A DNA stretch of 64,000 nucleotides from Cyanobacteria bacterium FACHB-502 (GTDB taxonomy: Bacteria > Cyanobacteriota > Cyanobacteriia > Elainellales > Elainellaceae). The position numbers and the translations under genes were made by a program. Location: the NCBI GenBank assembly GCA_014695325.1, contig JACJNZ010000055.1, forward strand, positions 62,001 to 126,000, read 5' to 3'. The notes below the pieces were generated by a model that was not told the origin of the DNA, searched no databases, and saw nothing but the letters and a program-made list of their open reading frames with translations. Numbering within the stretch: position 1 is the stretch's first letter; the number at the start of each line of letters is the position of its first letter. This document shows, one piece after another, positions 9,157-20,959 of this stretch.

Positions 9157-10179
9157 ATGACGACAGGGTGGACGCGCCGCCACATTATTTCCCTGGCTGA
9201 CTTTCAACCGTCTGAGTACGATGTGGTGCTACAAACGGCTGCCAGCTTTCAGGAAGTGCTGTCTCGACGCACCAAAAAAGTGCCTGCTCTTCAGGGACAG
9301 GTGGTTGCCAATCTGTTTTTTGAATCCTCAACCCGCACCCGCAGCAGCTTTGAACTCGCGGCAAAGCGACTGTCTGCTGATACGCTCAACTTTGCTCCCG
9401 GTACGTCTTCGCTAACTAAAGGCGAAACGATTCTGGATACGGCAAAAACCTACCTGGCAATGGGCGCAGACCTGATGGTAATTCGCCACAAGGAAGCAGG
9501 CGTTCCCCTGGCGATCGCGCAAGAAATGGATCGGCTGCAAACGCGAGTAGGCATTCTCAACGCTGGGGATGGGCAGCACGAGCATCCCTCTCAAGCATTG
9601 CTGGATCTGTTTACCATTTGCACGCTGATTGATCCTGAAACGCCCAAACTTTCGCTGCTGAAGGATAAGAAAATTGCGATCGTCGGCGATATCCTGCATT
9701 CACGCGTAGCGCGATCGAACCTGTGGAGCCTGACGGCAAGCGGTGCAGAAGTTCACCTGGCAGGTCCACCCACACTACTGCCCAGGCAATTTTCAGACTT
9801 TGTACAATCAGAGTCTACTCCAGCGCTGCCGCGCAAACTGATCATTCACCGATCGCTTGGCCCCGCCCTGAAAGATGCCGATTTTGTCATGACCCTGCGG
9901 CTTCAACGGGAGCGCATGACCCAGCATTTGCTGCCCAGTCTGCGGGAATATCATCAGCAGTTTGGCATCACCCTCGATCGGCTGAAGCACTGTCAGCCCG
10001 GCGTGCGCGTCCTCCATCCAGGTCCAGTGAATCGCGGTGTCGAAATTAGCTCCGAACTGATGGACGATCCGCAGTTCAGCCTGATTTCCCAACAGGTGAC
10101 AAGCGGCGTTGCGGTGCGAATGGCACTGCTTTATCTGATGGCAACTGGAAAAAACGCTTCTGTTTCGGCAACGGGCTGA
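9157..10179 (+). CDS. pyrB: Aspartate carbamoyltransferase catalytic subunit
   Basis: Catalyses carbamoyl phosphate + L-aspartate to N-carbamoyl-L-aspartate, the second step of de novo pyrimidine synthesis, in the cytoplasm. With the ATG at 9157 it has 340 residues; a TTG at 9130 is less likely. The carbamoyl-phosphate loop [13 protein letters not shown] is at about 54-66, HPSQALLD in mid-protein, and [12 protein letters not shown] near the C-terminus. These place it with ATCase rather than ornithine transcarbamylase. Its last 49 bases overlap the 3' end of the convergent DUF218 gene. No pyrI regulatory gene is present, as usual in cyanobacteria. Confidence 0.95.
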   Translation: MTTGWTRRHIISLADFQPSEYDVVLQTAASFQEVLSRRTKKVPALQGQVVANLFFESSTRTRSSFELAAKRLSADTLNFAPGTSSLTKGETILDTAKTYLAMGADLMVIRHKEAGVPLAIAQEMDRLQTRVGILNAGDGQHEHPSQALLDLFTICTLIDPETPKLSLLKDKKIAIVGDILHSRVARSNLWSLTASGAEVHLAGPPTLLPRQFSDFVQSESTPALPRKLIIHRSLGPALKDADFVMTLRLQRERMTQHLLPSLREYHQQFGITLDRLKHCQPGVRVLHPGPVNRGVEISSELMDDPQFSLISQQVTSGVAVRMALLYLMATGKNASVSATG

Positions 10180-10967
10180 GCAGGTTGGACGATCGCTGTT
10201 GGAGTTTCGGTCACACTGCGGGGCGTGTAGCGTCCGAGCAAGCCGTAAGTCACGAAGCCAAAGCATTCTCTGACGACTAGAAATGCCGTTTTACGTTCGG
10301 GGAATTGCGGCGGCAGGGGGCTGGCATGGGGAATTACCTCAAAGCCTAAACTGCGGAAGGTGAGCCACGATCGCCGCAAATGGGGCAAATCTGTCACCAG
10401 CAGAATTCGGTGAATGCCTCTGGGCTGAAGCAAGGCAGCCGTGAATTGAGCATTTTCCTCGGTGGTGCGCGAGCAGGGTTCGCCGTCGATCGCTGAAGCA
10501 GGAATGCCGCCTTTTTTCAGCATAGCAGCGATTTCTAGGGCATCGCCTCTGCCGCTGGCAAAAATCAGGGGAGCGCGATGACCCACCTGGGAAAACTGCT
10601 TCACATCATTTCGCCACAGCGCTGCCGCCGTCTGAACACGCTGGGGTCTTAGCTCCCTTCCGCGCCCCAAAATCACGATCGCCTCAACGGGTTCGCCTGA
10701 ATCTCCGGGAAATGCCCCGGTGAGAAACCGTTCTCCCAAATTTGCCGTAAGCGGCGATCCGAGCAGCAGATAAACCAGCAGCAGCACCGCACCCGTTCCG
10801 CTATACAGCCATTTGCGCCGAAAAATTCGCAGCAGCCAGGGCAGAATGATCCAGATCATCAGGGGCGGCAGCACCCACTGAGGATTCATCAGCAGCCTGA
10901 CCAGAAGAGACGTTGAGCGAGTCCACAAGCTGACAGACTCAGCAGTACAAAGAGCCGGATCCATCAT
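10131..10967 (-). CDS. DUF218 (YdcF/SanA/ElyC-like) membrane protein
   Basis: A 278-residue protein with two N-terminal hydrophobic segments (about residues 30-70, [19 protein letters not shown] then [13 protein letters not shown]). A DUF218 domain follows, with the characteristic [39 protein letters not shown] and [14 protein letters not shown] segments. Homologues include E. coli SanA and ElyC, linked to envelope barrier function and lipid-carrier or peptidoglycan metabolism; the biochemical activity is not settled. The C-terminal ~16 codons run antisense to the end of pyrB. Confidence 0.85.
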   Translation of the reverse strand: MMDPALCTAESVSLWTRSTSLLVRLLMNPQWVLPPLMIWIILPWLLRIFRRKWLYSGTGAVLLLVYLLLGSPLTANLGERFLTGAFPGDSGEPVEAIVILGRGRELRPQRVQTAAALWRNDVKQFSQVGHRAPLIFASGRGDALEIAAMLKKGGIPASAIDGEPCSRTTEENAQFTAALLQPRGIHRILLVTDLPHLRRSWLTFRSLGFEVIPHASPLPPQFPERKTAFLVVRECFGFVTYGLLGRYTPRSVTETPTAIVQPAQPVAETEAFFPVAIR

Positions 10968-12552
<1,585 letters not shown>

Positions 12553-12687
12553 GGAAAACAAAAGATAAATAACGTGGCTTGGTTGCATTAGCGATCGTTT
12601 CTTATGATTTTTTCATGTTGAGAAGCGAGGCTGCTAAGGCGATCGAGCCAATTTTAGTTTTTTCCGGTTCTGCTGATAAGGTCAACG

Positions 12688-13752
12688 GTGAACGGGAGAG
12701 ATGCAGTGACTAACTTGAGGGAACCACTATTTCAGATACTCAACGATCGGGTTCAGGATCGGGGCATTGCCGGGATTGCCGTTGCCCTGAAGCCAGGCGC
12801 AAAGCCTGAATCAGTTTGGCTGCCAGCTTCGATCCCAGATGAGCCTACTTTCCTGGCATACAGCATTACCAAAACCTTTACGGCGGCTCTATTGCTTCTG
12901 CTGCAGGAGGAAGGACGGCTATCGCTCGAAGACCCTCTGGTGCGGTGGTTTCCCAACATTGCTCAAGCCGATTGCATTTCTCTGCGCCAACTGCTCAACC
13001 ATACTGCCGGAATTCCAGACTACGGTTCTTTGCAGGCTTACCACGAGGCAGTACGCACTTCTCCATCCGTGCCCTGGTCGTTTGACCAGTTTGCAGCCGC
13101 CACCTATGAGCAGGGGCTATTGTTTGCGCCAGGAACAGGCTGGGCGTACTCGAACCCCGGCTATCTGCTCTTAAAACGCATTGCCGAAGCCGCAACGGGT
13201 ATTTCCTTTCGCAATCTCATCTTCAATCACATTGTTCGCCCCCTGGGGTTACGTCAAACGTTTGTACCAGAATCGATCGCGGAACTTACCTCCCTTGCGC
13301 CAGCCTTCTCTCGCGCCCTGGCTGCCGATAGAACAGCTCGTGATGTTCGCCACTTCTATCATCCTGGCTGGGTATCTCACGGTGTGATCGCATCAACTCC
13401 TGCTGAGATTGTGCTGTTTTTGAATGCTGTGTTTGGCGATCGTCTTCTTCCAGGACATTGCGTTGAAGAAATGGCAATCCTTACACCCGTTCCGATGCCA
13501 GATACCAGCAATTCACCTCAGGCAGAGTCTCCGCGCTGGGTCAAGCCAAGCTATGGACTGGGCCTTATGGGAGATCCAGCATCAGGATGGGGCTTAGTGT
13601 TAGGTCATAACGGCGGTGGACCCGGTTATAACACCAGCGCATTTCACGCTCCTGAACTGGGAGGGGTATCGGTCTGTGCAATGTGTGCAGTGGAACAGAG
13701 CATTCAAGCTGAGGAGCTTGTTTTCGCGGTACTGGATTGGATTGCATCCTGA
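12688..13752 (+). CDS. Class C beta-lactamase-like serine hydrolase
   Basis: A 354-residue serine hydrolase of the beta-lactamase/DD-peptidase fold (Pfam Beta-lactamase). It has S59-x-x-K62 in YSITK, Y154-S-N in WAYSNPGY, and the third box HNGGGPGY in place of KTG. The start is GTG at 12688, or GTG at 12706 (VTNLREP). No signal peptide is visible, which argues against a periplasmic beta-lactamase; esterase or peptidase activity is more likely. The substrate is unknown. It lies between por and ndhD, all on the same strand but with gaps above 130 bases. Confidence 0.82.
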   Translation: MNGRDAVTNLREPLFQILNDRVQDRGIAGIAVALKPGAKPESVWLPASIPDEPTFLAYSITKTFTAALLLLLQEEGRLSLEDPLVRWFPNIAQADCISLRQLLNHTAGIPDYGSLQAYHEAVRTSPSVPWSFDQFAAATYEQGLLFAPGTGWAYSNPGYLLLKRIAEAATGISFRNLIFNHIVRPLGLRQTFVPESIAELTSLAPAFSRALAADRTARDVRHFYHPGWVSHGVIASTPAEIVLFLNAVFGDRLLPGHCVEEMAILTPVPMPDTSNSPQAESPRWVKPSYGLGLMGDPASGWGLVLGHNGGGPGYNTSAFHAPELGGVSVCAMCAVEQSIQAEELVFAVLDWIAS

Positions 13753-13911
13753 AGCACCAAATGAAGCAGCAGACCTCCGGCTCCGGCTTTTCTGCTTTTT
13801 TGCTTGCCTCGAATAAAACTGATATTGAGGTAAGGTAAAGTCTTATGAACAAAAGTACATACTCTTTAGTAGAATAGCGACATACAAAGGTAAGTATTTT
13901 TGCTCATTACC

Positions 13912-15597
13912 ATGACAGCCGATCATTTTCCCTGGCTAACTGCGATCGTCCTGCTCCCCCTCGTAGCTTCCCTCCTCATCCCCGTGCTGCCCGACAAAAA
14001 CGGCAAGCAGTTGCGGTGGTATGCCCTGGGCGTAGGTCTCGCAGATTTTGCTTTAACGTGTTACGCCTTCTGGAAGCATTACGATCCGAGCAGTGCAACG
14101 TTTCAACTCGCAGAAAGCTATTCCTGGGTTCCCCAGTTAGGTCTGAACTGGGCAGTTTCGGTTGATGGAATTTCTGCCCCACTGGTTCTTCTGGCTGGAT
14201 TTGTAACTACGCTGTCGATCTTTGCCGCTTGGCAGGTCGATCGCAAGCCAAGACTCTTCTACTTCCTGCTCCTGGTGCTGTACTCCGCACAGATTGGCGT
14301 GTTCGTGGCTCAAGATATCCTGCTGCTGTTCATCATGTGGGAGATTGAGCTGGTTCCCGTCTATCTGCTGGTTTCGATCTGGGGCGGGCAAAGACGACGC
14401 TATGCGGCAACGAAATTCCTCCTTTACACGGCAGCCGCTTCAATTTTCATCCTGGTTGCGGGTTTGGCAATGGGTCTGTATGGCGGCACAGACATTACCT
14501 TCAACATGGCGGAGCTGGGTCTGAAAGACTATCCGCTGACGCTGGAACTGCTGCTGTATGCAGGTTTGCTGATTGCCTTTGGTGTGAAGCTAGCGATTTT
14601 TCCCCTCCACACTTGGCTACCGGATGCTCACGGTGAGGCATCTGCTCCCGTCTCAATGATTCTGGCAGGCGTGCTGCTGAAGATGGGCGGCTATGGTTTG
14701 ATTCGCCTGAATCTGGAACTGCTGCCCGAAGCGCACATTTACTTTGCCCCCATTCTGGCAGTGCTGGGCGTGGTAAACATCATCTACGGTGCGTTTAATT
14801 CGTTCGCTCAGTCCAATATGAAGCGGCGGTTAGCCTATTCCTCAATTTCGCACATGGGGTTTGTGCTGCTGGGCATTGCTTCCTTTACCGATGTCGGAAT
14901 TAGCGGCGCAATGCTGCAAATGCTGTCCCACGGTTTGATTGCGGCAGCTCTGTTCTTCCTGGCAGGCGTGACCTACGATCGCACCCACACCTTGGCAATG
15001 GAGGAAATGGGCGGGATTGGTAAGGCAATGCCCAAAGTGTTTGCCCTGTTCACAGCGGCATCAATGGCATCTCTAGCCCTTCCTGGCATGAGCGGCTTTG
15101 TCAGCGAGATTTCGGTCTTTGTTGGCGTGGCAACCAGTGATGTCTACGGTTCCACTTTCCGCACCGTGACGGTGATTCTGGCGGCGATCGGACTGATTCT
15201 GACTCCGGTTTATCTGCTCTCGATGCTGCGTCAGGTCTTCTATGGTGTCACCGTTCCGCCTTCCTGTGATATTAGTGGAGCGGGTGTGGCGGCGGCGGGC
15301 ACTCAAGAAGTGGTTTGCTTTGGCACGAATTGCGTTTTGCCTGCGGATGCGGTCTTTAGCGACGCGAAACCGCGTGAAGTCTTCATCGCTGCCTGCTTCC
15401 TGGTGCTGACGATTGGCATTGGCTTCTATCCCAAGCTGGCAACCCAGATGTACGACGCAAAGACTGTGGCAGTAAATGCCGGACTCAATCAGTCCTATAG
15501 CCAAATTGCTCAGCGAAATCCCCAGATCTACGCAAAAAGCTTACTTCCGAGGTTCTCGCGACCCGAAGCGGCTCCAGTTGTCGGGGTGATCGAATAG
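13912..15597 (+). CDS. ndhD: NAD(P)H-quinone oxidoreductase subunit 4 (NdhD1/D2 type)
   Basis: A proton-pumping, Mrp-antiporter-like membrane subunit of the photosynthetic NDH-1 complex, with about 14 transmembrane helices. The ATG at 13912 (MTADHFPW) is preferred over the TTG at 13900. Conserved features include the glutamate in [11 protein letters not shown], the lysine in [19 protein letters not shown], and [17 protein letters not shown]. The Cys-containing insertion [10 protein letters not shown]...VVCFGTNC before the last helices resembles NdhD1/NdhD2 of respiratory and cyclic electron flow rather than the CO2-uptake NdhD3/D4. The sub-type is inferred from memory of these families. Confidence 0.92.
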   Translation: MTADHFPWLTAIVLLPLVASLLIPVLPDKNGKQLRWYALGVGLADFALTCYAFWKHYDPSSATFQLAESYSWVPQLGLNWAVSVDGISAPLVLLAGFVTTLSIFAAWQVDRKPRLFYFLLLVLYSAQIGVFVAQDILLLFIMWEIELVPVYLLVSIWGGQRRRYAATKFLLYTAAASIFILVAGLAMGLYGGTDITFNMAELGLKDYPLTLELLLYAGLLIAFGVKLAIFPLHTWLPDAHGEASAPVSMILAGVLLKMGGYGLIRLNLELLPEAHIYFAPILAVLGVVNIIYGAFNSFAQSNMKRRLAYSSISHMGFVLLGIASFTDVGISGAMLQMLSHGLIAAALFFLAGVTYDRTHTLAMEEMGGIGKAMPKVFALFTAASMASLALPGMSGFVSEISVFVGVATSDVYGSTFRTVTVILAAIGLILTPVYLLSMLRQVFYGVTVPPSCDISGAGVAAAGTQEVVCFGTNCVLPADAVFSDAKPREVFIAACFLVLTIGIGFYPKLATQMYDAKTVAVNAGLNQSYSQIAQRNPQIYAKSLLPRFSRPEAAPVVGVIE

Positions 15598-15678
15598 CGC
15601 GATCGCGACAAGCTATTCATCCGCGTTCAATTGCACGGTTCAATTACACGATACCTACACCGTATGCATTAACCATTC

Positions 15679-15707
15679 AAGGGGCGATCGACTCGCCCTT
15701 TTTCTTT
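15679..15707 (+). terminator. Rho-independent terminator after ndhD
   Basis: Stem GGGCGA (15682-15687) and TCGCCC (15693-15698) with a five-base loop is followed by TTTTTCTTTT. It lies about 85 bases after the ndhD stop codon and in the right orientation. Confidence 0.7.
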
Positions 15708-15720
15708 TGCAAGTTTTTTG

Positions 15721-15864
15721 GGTGTTGCTGAATCGGAGTATGATACGCCCCCCTAGCCCCCCAACTTTGGGGGAACCAGAATTCAAAGTCCCCCAGTATT
15801 GAGGGATTTAGGGGGCGATACAGAAGCTAAATTTGCACCCTTCCTATCCCGATTCAGCAATGCC
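15721..15864 (+). mobile_element. MITE-like element, copy 1
   Basis: A 144-bp non-coding element. It starts with GGTGTTGCTGAATC and ends with GATTCAGCAATGCC (14-bp terminal inverted repeats; both ends carry the same change from the GGCGTTGCTGAATC form). The interior is rich in C/G runs (CCCCCCTAGCCCCCC). It is flanked by an exact 8-bp direct repeat, GTTTTTTG, at 15713-15720 and 15865-15872, which looks like a target-site duplication. It carries no transposase, so it is non-autonomous. Confidence 0.85.
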
Positions 15865-15998
15865 GTTTTTTGCAGATGTTCAGCTCAGTTCCGTTAAGGG
15901 ACAATTTGAAACCGCTCACCACTTAAAACCTCTCACCCTAAAGGCAAGAGGCTGGGTCATACGATCGCCTGACGATTCGCCTGATAATTGGCTTACAC

Positions 15999-16382
15999 CT
16001 AGGCGGGGGGAGCAAACAGTTCCTCGTATTCTTCAGAGAAGTTGGCTTTTACGTCTGCAAATTCGCCGGGGGTAACGGCAGCGTTAAGCACCGCAAAGAC
16101 AGCTCGGCAGTAAGTAGGGGCGAGCGTCAGTTCAACGCCTGCTTTTTGAGCCACGCGCTCGTAGAATTCTCGCAGGGAAAAGTAGGTTCCGTTTTGTCCT
16201 TCGCGTCCGTACAGGTACTCACCAAGCTGTTTGGGAAGCTGGGCAGCAAGCTGGTGTGCCTCATCGCCCACAATACGGTCTGCGATCGTTTCTAACACAG
16301 CTCCAGTGGCGGTTTCGGCAGCCTCACGGGAATCGAGTTGAGCAAAGCTCTGGACATGCTTAATAAACTGGTCGTACTGCAT
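15999..16382 (-). CDS. DUF2267 domain protein
   Basis: A 127-residue protein starting at the ATG at 16382 (MQYDQFIKHVQSF). It matches the DUF2267 pattern: an N-terminal helical half with AAETATGAVLETIADRI and AAQLPKQLGEYL, and a second half with FSLREFYERVAQKAGV, then AVLNAAVTPGEFADV and EEYEELFA. The family is small, acidic, helical, widespread in cyanobacteria and actinobacteria, and of unknown function. It lies about 120 bases downstream of mysC on the same strand but beyond a likely terminator, so membership in the mys operon is uncertain. Confidence 0.8.
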   Translation of the reverse strand: MQYDQFIKHVQSFAQLDSREAAETATGAVLETIADRIVGDEAHQLAAQLPKQLGEYLYGREGQNGTYFSLREFYERVAQKAGVELTLAPTYCRAVFAVLNAAVTPGEFADVKANFSEEYEELFAPPA

Positions 16383-16461
16383 AAATCTTGCTTCGGGTGA
16401 ATTAACAAAAGTTGTGCTTATTCTAAAAAGCAAAATCTGGGTTTCCCCTCTCACAAAAGAA

Positions 16462-16499
16462 CGTGATTCGATCGCATTTGGTCCCTCTTTTGAATCACG
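16462..16499 (-). terminator. Possible terminator of the mys operon
   Basis: An 8-bp perfect inverted repeat, CGTGATTC (16462-16469) and GAATCACG (16492-16499), directly abuts the mysC stop codon. On the minus strand it is followed by TTCTTTTG. The loop is long (22 bases), so this is a moderate call. Confidence 0.4.
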
Positions 16500-17882
16500 C
16501 TAATCGCCACCCAGTTCCACCAGTTTGCCGATGTTGAAGTCAATTCTGACCCAGCGTTTTTGACGTTGCAGCGCGTTGAGTAATAGCAGCGGGATATGCC
16601 AGTGATGCACCATGAGAAACGGCAGCGGATCGGCGGCCTGAAGAATAGCGTCTTTGCCGCGCAGCAAAGAATTGAACCACTGGATAAAATCACTGGATGA
16701 GCGAATTGCGGTCAGCCGCCAGAGTTCATGATACGTCCAATAAGTCGGCTTACTGCTAGGCAGGGGTTGAAGCGGCGCGTCTGGGAGCGGCTGTTTGCTG
16801 AGATAGGCATCGGCAACGCCAGGATGATTGTAAAACAGGGTAATTGCCGAATGGGTACGGGGATTGCATTCGATCGCATACACTGTGCCATTCTGTGCTT
16901 CGATAAAGTCGAACGAGATTTGTCCCGTGAGCTGATAGGCTTCGACAAATCGCGTCACCCACTCAAGAATTTTGGGATGATCGACCTGCTCGTAATTCAC
17001 TTGAAAGGCAGACGATCGGGAACAGCAGTGAAGCTGAATTTTGCCGTTTTGCACTGTGCTGTGGGTGCAGTATTCCTGCCCCGGGATAAACTCCTGGAGA
17101 ACCCAGGGATTGTCTGCTCGAATCGGCAAACCTTGAAGCTGTGCCTGAGCAGCCTGCCGGGATGCCATCGGATACTGGGTCATGTCCAACCGATGCACCG
17201 CATCATAGGCAATATTTTTGAAAATATAGCGGCTGCTGTCCGATGGAAATTCAAAATCTAGAAGCTGCTCTGGGGAGGTGATGCGGAACGTACGGGGAAC
17301 GGATAACCCGATCGCATTTGCCATCTGAGAAAATTCATATTTGTCATCCAATCGACGAATCAAATCCGCATCAAACTGAAAAACTTCACAGGACGACGGC
17401 AGTGATGATTTTGCTAATGCTGTGTAATAGCTTTCATTCGCAGCAGTGACGGGAACCAAAAAGTTAACCTGCTCTTGTTTAACGATCGCGGTAAGATCCT
17501 GAAGAAATGCTTCTAGATTCGTTCGGGGTGAGGCTACGGTATAAAAGCGATCGACTGCTTTCGAGAACCGATGTCCGGTCATCCAGTATTTATCAATTTC
17601 AACCAGAATCACACGATGTCCGGCAGCATGAAAAGAACGGGCAAGCTGCAATGCTTTAGTCATTTTGCCGCCCGTAATTAAAACAGTTCTTTGATTAGAT
17701 CCTGAATTAATACGAACATTCGCAGAATTTGTTTCGGAATTAGCTCGCGAATTTAACGTATGAATAATCAGTGTAATGACAACAATAATCAAATTAACTG
17801 GAAAGACGACATATAGTAATGCCAGCGTTGCTAAATTTTGCAACTCAGCTAGAGTGCGATCGGATATTGATTGAGAATTCAT
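16500..17882 (-). CDS. mysC: ATP-grasp mycosporine-glycine synthase
   Basis: An ATP-grasp ligase that joins glycine to 4-deoxygadusol to give mycosporine-glycine. The 460-residue protein has an N-terminal hydrophobic segment (about residues 18-42, ALLYVVFPVNLIIVVITLII), typical of cyanobacterial MysC. The Rossmann-like start VLITGGKMTKALQLARSFHAAG follows, then ATP-grasp segments (YIFKNIAYDAVHRLD, WVLQEFIPGQEY) and the metal-binding end FDFIEAQNGTVYAIECNPRTH. It is third in the operon, 104 bases after mysB. The assignment rests on both the family match and the mysA-mysB neighbours. Confidence 0.9.
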   Translation of the reverse strand: MNSQSISDRTLAELQNLATLALLYVVFPVNLIIVVITLIIHTLNSRANSETNSANVRINSGSNQRTVLITGGKMTKALQLARSFHAAGHRVILVEIDKYWMTGHRFSKAVDRFYTVASPRTNLEAFLQDLTAIVKQEQVNFLVPVTAANESYYTALAKSSLPSSCEVFQFDADLIRRLDDKYEFSQMANAIGLSVPRTFRITSPEQLLDFEFPSDSSRYIFKNIAYDAVHRLDMTQYPMASRQAAQAQLQGLPIRADNPWVLQEFIPGQEYCTHSTVQNGKIQLHCCSRSSAFQVNYEQVDHPKILEWVTRFVEAYQLTGQISFDFIEAQNGTVYAIECNPRTHSAITLFYNHPGVADAYLSKQPLPDAPLQPLPSSKPTYWTYHELWRLTAIRSSSDFIQWFNSLLRGKDAILQAADPLPFLMVHHWHIPLLLLNALQRQKRWVRIDFNIGKLVELGGD

Positions 17883-17986
17883 TGTTTAGGAATTAGCACA
17901 CCGCAGGATAGGCATAAAATATGAAAGGCGAGGCTCAAACCAAACAATGCTGGTCAGAGCCGTCGCACAGGAAGGGAAACTTGAGA

Positions 17987-18832
17987 CTACAGGCGGCGGA
18001 TCACCGTGATGCCATCTCGCAGCGGCAACAGCACTTGCTCAACTCGCGGATCGGCAGCAACGGTTTTATTGAATCGATCGATCGCCTTTGCATTTTCTGA
18101 TCGATCGGCTTCTGGCAGATAAACCTGTCCCTGATACAAAGTGTTATCCACACAGATATAGCCGTTTTGCGATAGAAGGCTGCTGTCCATCAGCTTTTGA
18201 TAGTACTGAACGTACTCTTTCTTATCGGCATCAATAAACACAAAATCAAACGATTCGCCGCTTGCTGCCAGCTCGTCCATAATTTCCAGGGCTGCCCCCA
18301 GCTCGATCCGAATCTTGTCTCCGTGAGGTGACTGATCCAGCAGCGTATGGGCAAACTCTGCCACGTAGGGATCGACCTCGCAGGCAACTAGATAACCGTC
18401 GGGAGGCAGGGCCTCTGCCATTGCCAGTGCCGAGTATCCGGTAAACATGCCAATGTCGAGAATGCGGCGCGATCGCGTCATCTGCACGAACAGTTTCAGC
18501 GTTTGTCCCTCGACGTGACCCGACAGCATTTCCTGCTCTAGCTGCCGTACTGTTGCACCGCTGGTATATTTTGCCTGCCACGGTTCCAGATGAGTTTTCT
18601 GGGCGATTCGGGTTAGCGCGGGCGATTCGGGTGTGGTGCAGGCTTCCAGATAAGGGTCGAGTCCGGCGATCAACATCGTGGCTTGCTGAAGATGAAGCGC
18701 GAGTTCGTCTGGGACATCTTTCACCTGGGTCAGCATTGCCATTGCAGCTTCTAAGTGGCTGGCGGCGATTCCTACAGGCGTAATCGGACGGGGCATTTCA
18801 GCAACTACTTGATTGACAATTCCCTGGGTCAT
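17987..18832 (-). CDS. mysB: O-methyltransferase of mycosporine biosynthesis
   Basis: A 281-residue SAM-dependent O-methyltransferase that methylates the MysA product desmethyl-4-deoxygadusol to 4-deoxygadusol. The catechol-OMT-like fold is shown by the SAM motif [20 protein letters not shown] (about 143-162), the acidic residue in [11 protein letters not shown], and [17 protein letters not shown] with the metal-binding DADK, then [11 protein letters not shown]. The start codon overlaps the stop of mysA by 4 bases (ATGA), indicating translational coupling. The N-terminal helical extension of about 90 residues is usual for MysB. Confidence 0.92.
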   Translation of the reverse strand: MTQGIVNQVVAEMPRPITPVGIAASHLEAAMAMLTQVKDVPDELALHLQQATMLIAGLDPYLEACTTPESPALTRIAQKTHLEPWQAKYTSGATVRQLEQEMLSGHVEGQTLKLFVQMTRSRRILDIGMFTGYSALAMAEALPPDGYLVACEVDPYVAEFAHTLLDQSPHGDKIRIELGAALEIMDELAASGESFDFVFIDADKKEYVQYYQKLMDSSLLSQNGYICVDNTLYQGQVYLPEADRSENAKAIDRFNKTVAADPRVEQVLLPLRDGITVIRRL

Positions 18833-20085
18833 AGATTGCTCCCTACCAATGCTGGCATTTCAACAGAGGTCATCGACTCGCGATCGCCCACATAAGCATC
18901 GACTCCAGCTCCCTCACGCGGATAGGAGGCACAGAGATCTTTGTGCGCTTTGATGCAGTCATCTAGCTCGTCGCGAGTCAGATCGCTGATAAAGTAACAC
19001 TCACCGATCGGACAGGGAACTGCCGCACGGAGGAGACCATCGCGGGTGAGCGTAATCGATTGGGTTGCTTGCCACATCAAATCGCTTTCCATCATCGGAT
19101 GGTCGAGTGCCAGCCCCAGTCGGCTCATCAGTCCCAGGATGCGATCGCGATCGGCAGCTGAGATATAGCCTCTTTGGGCTGCCAGCGTTGCCGACAAAGC
19201 CATGTCGATATTGACCGCATGCCCGTGGAGTAAGGGCGGTTCGGGTGCGAGTTCCAAAGTTGGACTCCAGGTGTGACCGTAGGCAATGACGCGATCGAGC
19301 ATAATCTCATGCAGGTTGCAGGTTTCTAAATCCAGCATGGTTTTGATCGATTCGTAATTGACCCGATTGCCAATTTCTTGCAGCGTTGCGTCGTTATCCT
19401 GATAGCCAAAGTGCGTGTAAAGCAAATCTTCGCCGTGACGATCGAGCAAATCGAAGACGTCTGCGTTGGCAACGACAGCAATTTTGACCAGTTCTGCCAT
19501 GCCGTTGCGGATTTGATCGACGGGCAGCGTTTTGAGGAACGAAAAATCCAGGAAGATTTCCTTGGGCGCGTGGTAGGCTCCGAGGCGGTTTTTGAGTTTG
19601 CCGTGATTCACTGCCACTTTGATCGCAATTCCAGCATCGATCAAACCAATCAAGGTGGTGGGAATGCGAATATAGTTTGTGCTGCGGCGATAGGTAGAGC
19701 AGGCAAATCCGGTGACATCCAGCACTAAACCGCCGCCGATCACCAGCACAGGTTCTTTGCGTCGCAGGTTAAAACGACAAAATGCATCAATGATCGTCTC
19801 AAACGTATCGATCGTCTTATCGGGCTCCTCAATCACAACCGGAAACACCGTCAGTTCAATTCCGTAGTGCTGAAAGTAAGCTTCGAGCTGCGACCCATAA
19901 AGACGATGAACATTGTGATCCACGATCGCTAAACAGCGTCCCAATACTTTGTAGTGCGCTGCCAGATCGGGCTTCTGGATATCAAACATTTCATCGACGA
20001 ATTGAAAGCCAAAATCGATTTTTTCGTAGCCTTCAACCCGAAATCCAGTATCCGTTGTGTGCAGTTGGGCTTGTACGTTGCTCAT
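18829..20085 (-). CDS. mysA: Desmethyl-4-deoxygadusol synthase (sugar phosphate cyclase)
   Basis: A dehydroquinate-synthase-like cyclase converting sedoheptulose 7-phosphate to desmethyl-4-deoxygadusol, the entry step to mycosporine-like amino acids. The 418-residue protein shows the nucleotide and metal-site features of the 2-epi-5-epi-valiolone/DDG synthase group: [51 protein letters not shown], and HTWSP with the [14 protein letters not shown] metal-binding histidines. Length and order mysA-mysB-mysC match cyanobacterial MAA clusters. It is the first gene of the operon, and its promoter should lie in the 870-base region upstream. Confidence 0.93.
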   Translation of the reverse strand: MSNVQAQLHTTDTGFRVEGYEKIDFGFQFVDEMFDIQKPDLAAHYKVLGRCLAIVDHNVHRLYGSQLEAYFQHYGIELTVFPVVIEEPDKTIDTFETIIDAFCRFNLRRKEPVLVIGGGLVLDVTGFACSTYRRSTNYIRIPTTLIGLIDAGIAIKVAVNHGKLKNRLGAYHAPKEIFLDFSFLKTLPVDQIRNGMAELVKIAVVANADVFDLLDRHGEDLLYTHFGYQDNDATLQEIGNRVNYESIKTMLDLETCNLHEIMLDRVIAYGHTWSPTLELAPEPPLLHGHAVNIDMALSATLAAQRGYISAADRDRILGLMSRLGLALDHPMMESDLMWQATQSITLTRDGLLRAAVPCPIGECYFISDLTRDELDDCIKAHKDLCASYPREGAGVDAYVGDRESMTSVEMPALVGSNL

Positions 20086-20959
20086 AGTTCTTTGCTCAGT
20101 CGTTAATAAGTCTGGGAATGGTGAATCAACATGAAAAGGCGATCGGCTTCAGCCCAACGGGGACAAACTTGCTGATTACAGGAGACATCACTGAACTGAT
20201 GCAGTCTCAAACCGGAAACAGCAAATTCACAAAATCGCTGAGCGTTCTCTTAATCAGGTCAAAACCTTGCTGTTCAGAACCTGACAACCGCGAACATTTT
20301 GTTTAGTTAGAATGATGAATTTCTGGTTAGCCTTGGGCAATGACAGCCCAGTCTGTTGCGAGAAAGTACGAACAGATAAAGACGCGAATTCGGATCGATT
20401 TGGCGAACTCCCAGAAAATGATGTAACTAAAAATACCGTTAGCCTGAATCATTGAGGAGCATCACCCTACAACTGCAAGTAGCGTAATCAGTCTGTGGGA
20501 TAGCTAAACACTGTCGAAAGTGAGAGAGCCTTTCTACCCAAAGGTAGAGAAACTCTGAAAGGTGAAAAATACGTTAAGTAGAGAAACAGAGCTAGTAAAC
20601 TTCGGTGAACTGCCTTCTTTAAGGGTTAAATCAGTAAACCGATGATTTATTTATAGATGCCAAAGTAAAACTATCAAACTATTATCGTAAAACGGTAAAC
20701 AGTTTTCTAAACAAATTTGCGTTTCCCCAACAAAAACTAAAGGATTACAAGCAAAACTCTAATTTTTTAATCTCTTTGTTTAATCCTTTTTGACTCAAGC
20801 ATTCGAAAACGTTTTGCCTCTACGCCTCGATCGCCCACAGCCCGCTTCGATAGATTCCCCCACCGGACTGATTGTGGAGCTACATACCAAACAAGTGGGT
20901 TTGAGCATGTACAGTGTTAATAAATCGCAAAATTTGTCCTTTGCCCTTACCTACTCCCG
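20086..20959. other. Intergenic region between mysA and the RND operon
   Basis: About 870 bases, AT-rich, between divergent operons. No coding frame is supported. It includes a compact potential three-way-junction fold at 20529-20562; the rest presumably contains the promoters of both operons. Confidence 0.5.
20529..20562. other. Potential small three-way-junction RNA fold
   Basis: CCTTTC (20529-20534) pairs with GAAAGG (20557-20562), enclosing hairpin TACC-CAAA-GGTA (20535-20546) and mini-hairpin GAG-AAA-CTC (20547-20555). All arms are perfect but short, so it may be fortuitous. It matches no riboswitch or small RNA that I recognise, and the transcribed strand is unknown. Confidence 0.2.
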
